Below are positions 58,609-64,000 of a stretch of 64,000 nucleotides of DNA, one piece after another. The stretch spans positions 868,001 through 932,000 of the forward strand of contig NZ_CP011319.1 of NCBI RefSeq assembly GCF_001865675.1, in the 5' to 3' direction. Numbering within the stretch: the first letter of the stretch is position 1; each line of letters opens with the position of its first letter. Both the position numbers and the translations under genes were made by a program. Source of the stretch: Janthinobacterium sp. 1_2014MBL_MicDiv (GTDB taxonomy: Bacteria > Pseudomonadota > Gammaproteobacteria > Burkholderiales > Burkholderiaceae_D). The notes below the pieces were generated by a model. That model did not search any database. It was given only the letters and a program-made list of their open reading frames with translations, and was not told where the DNA came from.

Positions 58609-60348
58609 ATGAAAAATATCCTGATTCCCTTGCTGATGGCCGCCGCCGTCGGCAGCGCCTGCGCCGCGCCGCAAGCGGCCACGCCAGCAACACCGGCCAC
58701 CGCCGCGCAACTGACGGCCATGAGCGCCCGCTACGCTCCCGTCGAGCTGACTGCCGATACGGCGCACCTGTCCGCCGGTGACCGCCAGGCCATCGCCAAG
58801 CTGGTCGAGGCGGCCAAGCTGGTCGACGTGCTGCAATTGCGCCAGCGCTGGTCCGGCAACGAAGCCCTGTGGGCAGCCCTGAAGAAAGACAAGTCGGCCC
58901 TGGGCCAGGCCCGCCTGAATTATTTCTGGATCAACAAGGGGCCGTGGTCGGTGCTCGACGCCCACGCCTCGTTCATGCCGGCCAGCTATGCCGGCATGGC
59001 CATTCCCGCGCACAAGCCGGAAGCGGGCAATTTCTATCCGCAGGGCGCCACCAAGGCCAGCCTGGAGACGTGGATGAATGGCTTGCCGGCAGAGGACAAG
59101 CAGCAGGCGCAATGGTTCTTCACCACCATCCGTGCCGGCAAGGATGGCAAATATCAGACCGTCAAGTATTCGGACGAGTACAAGGTGGAACTCAAGCAAC
59201 TGGCCAGGCTGCTCGACGAGGCGGCGGCCGCCACGGACAATGCGTCGCTGAAAAAGTTCCTCACCCTGCGCGCCAAGGCTTTCCTCGACAACGACTACCT
59301 GCCGTCCGATTTCGCCTGGATGGACCTCGATGCGCCCGTCGACATCACCATCGGCCCCTACGAGACGTATAACGACGAACTGTTCGGCTACAAGGCCGCG
59401 TTCGAGGCTTACGTGAATATCCGCGACCAGGCCGAGACGCAAAAGCTCAATTTCTTCGCCAAGCACATGCAGGAGCTGGAAGACAACCTGCCGCTCGACG
59501 CCCGGTACCGCAACCCGAAAGTGGGCGCGCTGGCGCCGATGGTGGTGGTCAACCAGGTGTATGGCGCCGGCGACGGCAACATGGCCGTGCAGACGGCCGC
59601 CTACAACCTGCCCAATGACGAGCGCATCATCAGCGCGCGCGGCTCGAAGCGCGTGATGCTGAAAAACGTGCAGGAAGCCAAGTTCAAGGCCACCCTGACG
59701 CCGATCTCGAAACTGGTGCTGACGCCCGAAGCGCAGCAGGACGTGGATTTCAATTCCTTCTTCACGCACATCCTCGCGCATGAAATCATGCATGGCCTGG
59801 GCCCGCATGCGACCGTCGTCGACGGCAAGGCGTCCACGCCGCGCCAGGATTTGAAGGAAGCATACTCGACCATCGAGGAAGCCAAGGCCGATATCACGGG
59901 CCTGTTCGCGCTGCGCTACATGATGGACAAGGGGCAACTCAACGACACCCTGGGCCAGGGCGAGGCGGCTGAGCGCAAGCTGTACAACACTTTCCTTGCC
60001 TCCGGTTTCCGCACCCTGCATTTCGGCCTGACGGATTCGCATGCGCGCGGCATGGCCATCCAGATGAATTACATCCTCGACAAGGGCGGCTTTGTTGCGC
60101 TGGGCGACGGCAAGTTCGGCGTCAACTTCAGCAAGATCAAGCAGGCCGTGATCGACCTGGACCGCGAATTCCTGACCATCGAGGCGACGGGCAACTATGC
60201 GCGCGCGAAAGACCTGATGACCAAATATGTGGTGATTCGTCCTGAGGTACAGGTGGCGCTCGACAAGATGAAGGCCGTGCCCAACGATATCCGCCCGGAA
60301 TTCGTCACGGCGCGCGCGCTGGACAAGGCGATGACGGCAAAGAAATAA
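58609..60348 (+). CDS. Secreted M49-like (dipeptidyl-peptidase III-type) metallopeptidase
   Basis: A 579-residue protein with a signal peptide (about 1-19, SACAAP). The zinc site is HEIMHGLGPH at residues 391-400, followed 32 residues later by EEAKADITGL (E423, E424), the equivalent of the EECRAE motif of M49 peptidases. In classical DPP III the first motif is HExxGH; here it is the shorter HExxH. The N-terminal part (YAPVELTADTAHLSAGDRQAIAKLVEAAKLVDVLQLRQRW) and PYETYNDELFGYKAAFEAYV also fit this family. It should act in the periplasm on oligopeptides. It is a single-gene unit with its own terminator. Confidence 0.85.
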   Translation: MKNILIPLLMAAAVGSACAAPQAATPATPATAAQLTAMSARYAPVELTADTAHLSAGDRQAIAKLVEAAKLVDVLQLRQRWSGNEALWAALKKDKSALGQARLNYFWINKGPWSVLDAHASFMPASYAGMAIPAHKPEAGNFYPQGATKASLETWMNGLPAEDKQQAQWFFTTIRAGKDGKYQTVKYSDEYKVELKQLARLLDEAAAATDNASLKKFLTLRAKAFLDNDYLPSDFAWMDLDAPVDITIGPYETYNDELFGYKAAFEAYVNIRDQAETQKLNFFAKHMQELEDNLPLDARYRNPKVGALAPMVVVNQVYGAGDGNMAVQTAAYNLPNDERIISARGSKRVMLKNVQEAKFKATLTPISKLVLTPEAQQDVDFNSFFTHILAHEIMHGLGPHATVVDGKASTPRQDLKEAYSTIEEAKADITGLFALRYMMDKGQLNDTLGQGEAAERKLYNTFLASGFRTLHFGLTDSHARGMAIQMNYILDKGGFVALGDGKFGVNFSKIKQAVIDLDREFLTIEATGNYARAKDLMTKYVVIRPEVQVALDKMKAVPNDIRPEFVTARALDKAMTAKK

Positions 60349-60378
60349 ACCTGGCGTAGACGGCATATTGTCAGTGTG

Positions 60379-60408
60379 AAAACCGGTGCTCCCGCACCGG
60401 TTTTTTTT
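60379..60408 (+). terminator. Intrinsic terminator of the M49-like gene
   Basis: A perfect 11-bp stem AAAACCGGTGC / GCACCGGTTTT, loop TCCC, followed by T-run, 31 bases after the stop. Confidence 0.92.
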
Positions 60409-60533
60409 CGTCTTTTTTGTGAAAAGTTGCCAGTTTTTCCTTGTGGAAATTTTTCTGGCGCTTACTCTACAGCGGTAACTCGCCACCATGCATCGCACTC
60501 CTTCCATTGCGCGCCCATCCTGCCTGTTGACCC

Positions 60534-61226
60534 ATGTTGAAACTGCTCTCACTGATGAGTTTGCTCATCGTTGTGCGGCCCGCCGTGGCCACCGCCAATC
60601 TCACCGCACTGGAAACGCGCTGGCTGCAGGCGGGCCAGCCCGTCATCGCGTTTGCGCGTGCACAAGGTTTGCCGCTCGATATCATCGTGCAGCCACAGGA
60701 GGCGCCCGGCGCCGTGCCGCTGGCGCTGGGCTTCGAAGCAGGGCGCTGCAAGCTGGTGCTGTCGCTGCGCGGCAATGCGCAAGCCGAAGCCGTATTGCGC
60801 GGCGTGCCGCCCGCGCGCCAGGGTGCGATGGTGGAAGCGATGACGGCGCACGAGATCGGCCATTGCCGGCGCTATGCGCAGGGCGACTGGCATGCCTTGC
60901 CGCGCGGCTTTGTCGAGCCGCCCAGCATGCAGCGGGGCAAGTTGAAACGGCTGGCGCAGGAATTGCGCGACACGCGCCGCGAGGAGGGCTATGCGGACCT
61001 GGTGGCGCTGGCGTGGATGCATGGGCGCCACCCTGAGCACTACCAGGAGGTGCTGGCATGGATGCGCGGCGTGCGTGCCGGCGGCGGAGGCGTGGGCGGT
61101 TCGCACGCCACGCAGGCATGGCTGGCGCTGGCGGAAAACGGGGCTGAATTTGATGGGGCTGCTTCACCATTTGAACAGGCGCAAGTTTTGTGGCAGATGG
61201 GTTTGAGCGGCGACAAAGGACCGTGA
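60534..61226 (+). CDS. Small secreted zincin-like protein
   Basis: A 230-residue protein with a signal peptide (about 1-21, ending ATA). It carries HEIGH at 106-110 (VEAMTAHEIGHCRRYAQGDW), a possible zinc-protease site, followed about 40 residues later by RREEGYADLVALAWM, in which the Glu/Asp could be the third ligand. It is much smaller than most HExxH peptidases and I cannot assign a family. The substrate is unknown. The ATG at 60534 gives a proper signal sequence; there is no strong ribosome site. It stands between two terminator-bounded genes. Confidence 0.75.
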   Translation: MLKLLSLMSLLIVVRPAVATANLTALETRWLQAGQPVIAFARAQGLPLDIIVQPQEAPGAVPLALGFEAGRCKLVLSLRGNAQAEAVLRGVPPARQGAMVEAMTAHEIGHCRRYAQGDWHALPRGFVEPPSMQRGKLKRLAQELRDTRREEGYADLVALAWMHGRHPEHYQEVLAWMRGVRAGGGGVGGSHATQAWLALAENGAEFDGAASPFEQAQVLWQMGLSGDKGP

Positions 61227-61326
61227 GTTTTTCGCGTGAATGGCTTGCCAGCGTGTGCTGTCGCACGGAGCTTTGCGCGCGGCAGCGGTCTAATCTGGGC
61301 ATCAATTAACCCAGAGAGGAACCATC

Positions 61327-62058
61327 ATGAACAAAATGATCGCACTCGTACTGGCCGCCAGCGCCAGCGCCCTGCTTGCCGCGGCACCCGCTTATGCGCA
61401 AGATACCTCATACAAGAGCCTGACCGACAAGGCCACAAACGACTACAAGCAAGCCAAGGCCGCCTGCGATGCGCACAGCGGCAACGCGAAAAAAGTCTGC
61501 GTGGAAGAAGCCAAGGTGGCGCGCGCCAAGGCCGATTCGGATGCCGTAGCGCAATATCGCAATACGCCGCGCGAGCTGAGCAAGGCTCGTAAGGACGTGG
61601 CCAATGCCGAGTATGACCTGGCCCGCGCCAAGTGCGGCGACCGCACGGGCGTCGATAAAACCACGTGCATGAACGATGCCAAGGCGGCGAAAACGGCGGC
61701 CCTGGCCGACGCGAACACGGGCGCCAAGGCAGGCACCAACGTGGCGCAGAATCCGCCTGCCGTGGCGAAGGAAAACTGCGACGCCATGGATGCGACAGCC
61801 AAGGCCGCCTGCATGACGCGCAATGCGGCCGGCAGTACCAAGACGGCCATGTCCGACTCCGTCATCACCACCAAGATCAAGGCGGACCTGGTGAAGGACT
61901 CCACCTTGAAAGCGCTGGATGTGCATGTGGAAACGGTCAACGGCGTCGTCATGCTCAGCGGTTTCGTGCCGTCGCAAACTGAAGTGAAGAAAGCGGGCGA
62001 CCTGGCCCGCGGCGTGGAAGGCGTGACGGACGTGAAGAATGGCTTGAAGGTGAAATAA
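61327..62058 (+). CDS. Secreted BON-domain protein with three Cys-x10-Cys repeats
   Basis: A 243-residue protein with a signal peptide (about 1-24, cut after AYA). The C-terminal 70 residues (about 174-243: SDSVITTKIKADLVKDSTLKALDVHVETVNGVVMLSGFV ... GVEGVTDVKNGLKVK) are a BON domain, which binds phospholipid or other ligands at the outer membrane. The N-terminal part has three Cys pairs with identical spacing (C47/C58, C103/C114, C151/C162), each in a Lys/Ala-rich helix. It resembles OsmY-type stress proteins but the Cys region is not in OsmY. AGAGGA precedes the ATG. It is a single-gene unit. Confidence 0.85.
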   Translation: MNKMIALVLAASASALLAAAPAYAQDTSYKSLTDKATNDYKQAKAACDAHSGNAKKVCVEEAKVARAKADSDAVAQYRNTPRELSKARKDVANAEYDLARAKCGDRTGVDKTTCMNDAKAAKTAALADANTGAKAGTNVAQNPPAVAKENCDAMDATAKAACMTRNAAGSTKTAMSDSVITTKIKADLVKDSTLKALDVHVETVNGVVMLSGFVPSQTEVKKAGDLARGVEGVTDVKNGLKVK

Positions 62059-62335
62059 GGCAGGGCAATGTCTGTCCGGCAAGCGCCGGGCAGGCCGTAG
62101 CGCCAGCCCGGGTTGGCAGGGATGTGCCGCAATCGGGCGCTTCCCTGCCCCTGCGCGGGCCGACGTGTCGCACTGCCTGGCTATTGCGGCTTGTTGCGCG
62201 CAGGCGGCTGCTCCGAGATCTGTCTTTAACAACAGCAGAGTTGAACTCGCTTGTATAAATTACGATCATAATATAACATGAGGAAAATCCCGCCGGCAGG
62301 TGGGGTGATATCCATTCTTTTCTCATGAGGACAGC

Positions 62336-63628
62336 ATGCTTTCCTATCCTGTTTCGCAATGGCTGGCACGGCGCGGCATCCACTTCGCCTGGGTCATCGT
62401 CGCCATTACTTTCCTCACGGCCTTGACCTCGTCGGCCGCGCTGGGCTTGCCGGGCGCGTTGATGCAGCCGCTGAGCCGCGAATTCGGCTGGGATGCCGAG
62501 CAGATTTCCTCGGCCTTGGCCGTACGTTTCGTGCTGTTTGGCTTGATGGGACCGTTTGCCGCCATCCTGATGGAACGCTTCGGCTTGCGCAACGTCATCT
62601 GCGTGGCGCTGGGCCTGATCGCGGCCGGCATGTTGCTGGCCACGCGCATGACGCAGTTCTGGCACCTCGTCGCCCTGTGGGGCATCCTGCTGGGGCTGGG
62701 CTCGGGCATGACGGCGCTGGTCTTGAGCGCCGTGGTGGCGAACCGCTGGTTCGACACGCACCGGGGCCTGGTGGTGGGCGTGCTGACGGCCAGTTCGGCC
62801 ACGGGCCAGCTGCTGTTCCTGCCCGTGGGCGCCTGGCTGATCGAGCACTTCGGCTGGCGCACGGCCGTCATGCCCGTCTTTGCCAGCTGCGCCATCGTCG
62901 CCGTCCTGGCTTTTTTCTGCATGCGCAACCGCCCGCAGGATGTGGCCCTGCGGCCCTACGGCGCCGATCCGGCCACGCCCCTGGCGCCGGTGCCGGCGGC
63001 GAAAATGACGTTTGCCACGCCGTTTGTGATCTTGCGCAGCGTGGCAGCGAACCGCACCTTCTGGATACTCTTTGGCACGTTTTTCATCTGCGGCCTCAGC
63101 ACCAATGGCTTGATACAGACGCACTTCATTTCCCTGTGCGGCGATTCCGGCCTGTCGGCCGTGCCGGCTGCCTCCGTGCTGGCCATGATGGGCGCCTTCG
63201 ACCTGTTCGGCACGATCCTGTCGGGCTGGCTGTCGGACCGCTATGACAATCGCAAATTGCTGTTCTGGTACTACGGCTTGCGGGGGCTGTCCCTGTTCTG
63301 GCTGCCGTATTCGGAATTCACCTTGTACGGCCTGTCCCTGTTCGCCATGTTCTATGGCCTGGACTGGATAGCCACCGTGCCGCCGACGGTAAAACTGGTG
63401 GGCGCCACGTTCGGCAAGGAGCGGGCAGGCATGGTGTTTGGCTGGATTTTCGCCGGCCACCAGTTGGGCGCCGCCGTGGCCGCATATGGCGCGGGCCGCA
63501 TCCGCACTTTGATGCTGACCTACAATCCGGCCCTGTTCGCGGCCGGTGCCGCCTGCCTCGTGGCCGCGCTGCTGGTGCTGGCGATCCAGCGCCAGAAGGC
63601 TGCCGTGGCCGTAGCCCAGGCGGTATGA
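62336..63628 (+). CDS. MFS transporter (OFA/monocarboxylate-porter type)
   Basis: A 430-residue inner-membrane transporter with 12 predicted TM helices. TM1 and the following loop (HFAWVIVAITFLTALTSSAALGLPGALMQPLSREFGWD) and the cytoplasmic motif (GWLSDRYDNRKLLFWYYGLRGLSL) are typical of the OFA/monocarboxylate group, which imports or exchanges small organic acids. The substrate is not predictable. It follows a 277-bp gap containing AT-rich sequence (GTATAAATTACGATCATAATAT) near 62250-62275, a probable promoter. It ends at a strong bidirectional terminator. Confidence 0.88.
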   Translation: MLSYPVSQWLARRGIHFAWVIVAITFLTALTSSAALGLPGALMQPLSREFGWDAEQISSALAVRFVLFGLMGPFAAILMERFGLRNVICVALGLIAAGMLLATRMTQFWHLVALWGILLGLGSGMTALVLSAVVANRWFDTHRGLVVGVLTASSATGQLLFLPVGAWLIEHFGWRTAVMPVFASCAIVAVLAFFCMRNRPQDVALRPYGADPATPLAPVPAAKMTFATPFVILRSVAANRTFWILFGTFFICGLSTNGLIQTHFISLCGDSGLSAVPAASVLAMMGAFDLFGTILSGWLSDRYDNRKLLFWYYGLRGLSLFWLPYSEFTLYGLSLFAMFYGLDWIATVPPTVKLVGATFGKERAGMVFGWIFAGHQLGAAVAAYGAGRIRTLMLTYNPALFAAGAACLVAALLVLAIQRQKAAVAVAQAV

Positions 63629-63664
63629 AAAAAGCCAGGCCCGCGTGCGCGGAGCCTGGCTTTT
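63628..63664. terminator. Shared bidirectional terminator, MFS / S9 peptidase
   Basis: AAAAGCCAGGC pairs with GCCTGGCTTTT, with an inner CCGCG/CGCGG stem; A-run on one side and T-run on the other suit both convergent genes. Confidence 0.88.
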
Positions 63665-63683
63665 CAAGAAGTACGCGGCAGGA

Positions 63684-64000
63684 TTATTTCAGGTATTTCG
63701 CCAGCCAGCCCTCGACTTCGCTGTAGAAGAAGCGGCTGTTCTCGCCCTTCAGGATCCAGTGGTTTTCATCCGGGAAGACGAGCAGCTTGGCCGGCACGTT
63801 CAGGCGTTGTTGCACGGCAAAGTTCATCAAGGCATTGTTAGCGGGCACGCGGTAGTCGAGTTCGCCCACGGTGATCAGGATAGGCGTCGTGAAACCCGTG
63901 CCTTTTTCGTGATTGCCCGCTTGCATGACCGGGCTTTGATCGCGCCACACGGGCAGGTTCGACCAGACGGGGCCGCCCGCATTCGTTTCACGGCCGAAAC
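63684..64000 (-). CDS. S9-family prolyl oligopeptidase-type peptidase, C-terminal part (cut by window edge)
   Basis: The last ~105 residues of an alpha/beta-hydrolase peptidase. The frame is open to the window edge, so the catalytic Ser region lies outside. Visible are PILITVGELDYRVP, containing the catalytic Asp, and LLVFPDENHWI, containing the catalytic His, then the C-terminal helix SEVEGWLAKYLK. These are the hallmarks of dipeptidyl aminopeptidase/acylaminoacyl-peptidase proteins (S9C-like). Localisation and full length cannot be judged here. Confidence 0.88.
   Translation of the reverse strand, partial: FGRETNAGGPVWSNLPVWRDQSPVMQAGNHEKGTGFTTPILITVGELDYRVPANNALMNFAVQQRLNVPAKLLVFPDENHWILKGENSRFFYSEVEGWLAKYLK

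Overview
The window is high-GC bacterial chromosome, with C- or G-ending codons preferred and many long open frames antisense to real genes. Gene content and order point to a betaproteobacterium of the Burkholderiales, most likely Oxalobacteraceae (Janthinobacterium/Massilia-like). The supporting points are a PDH operon whose E3 subunit carries its own lipoyl domain, a zapB-like/zapA/6S RNA block, holC followed by a Pro/Ala-rich protein, and groESL under a CIRCE element. I see no tRNA, rRNA, insertion sequence, phage gene or CRISPR array. The first gene (xylulokinase) and the last (S9 peptidase) are cut by the window edges.

Layout. 1-4.5 kb: xylB 3' end, a chemoreceptor, and a PAS-GGDEF-EAL protein whose EAL half has lost most of its catalytic residues. 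4.5-18.5 kb: an iron-acquisition island, all on the minus strand. It has two FecI/FecR pairs, each followed by a TonB-dependent receptor with a signalling (STN) domain, and between them a third receptor without STN. That receptor is followed by DUF4198, DUF3649, PepSY and DUF3325 genes that look like a periplasmic siderophore-iron processing module. Three strong Fur boxes sit in front of the three transcription units. 18.5-24.9 kb: phosphoglucomutase, a POT peptide transporter, an acetyltransferase, and a PadR regulator coupled to an MFS exporter. 24.9-27.4 kb: groESL. 27.6-39.2 kb: an unknown secreted protein with an internal duplication, zapB-like/zapA, 6S RNA, an EVE protein, a diguanylate cyclase, lgt, a LysR regulator divergent from ilvD, cytochrome c, an epimerase with a divergent LysR regulator, and a branched-chain amino-acid binding protein. 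39.5-43.4 kb: holC, prlC, folD. 43.7-50 kb: aceE-aceF-lpdA. 50.3-51.5 kb: a phosphoesterase-like protein with a decayed active site. 51.5-56.8 kb: TetR plus an EmrA/EmrB/NodT tripartite exporter. 56.8-64 kb: LysR plus an atypical SDR, an M49-like metallopeptidase, a small secreted zincin, a BON protein, an MFS transporter and an S9 peptidase.

How it fits together. The iron island is the only large accessory block: Fur represses all three units, and the two FecIR pairs would add substrate-triggered induction of their own receptors. Most of the rest is core metabolism and housekeeping. No complete known defence or secondary-metabolite system is visible. The least explained items are the decayed phosphoesterase-like gene (50355-51539) beside a possible small RNA (50027-50145), the 81-bp structured inverted repeat at 56709-56789, the apparently leaderless zapB-like gene, the non-canonical EAL domain, and two secreted proteins with regular internal Cys repeats (27612-28385 and 61327-62058).
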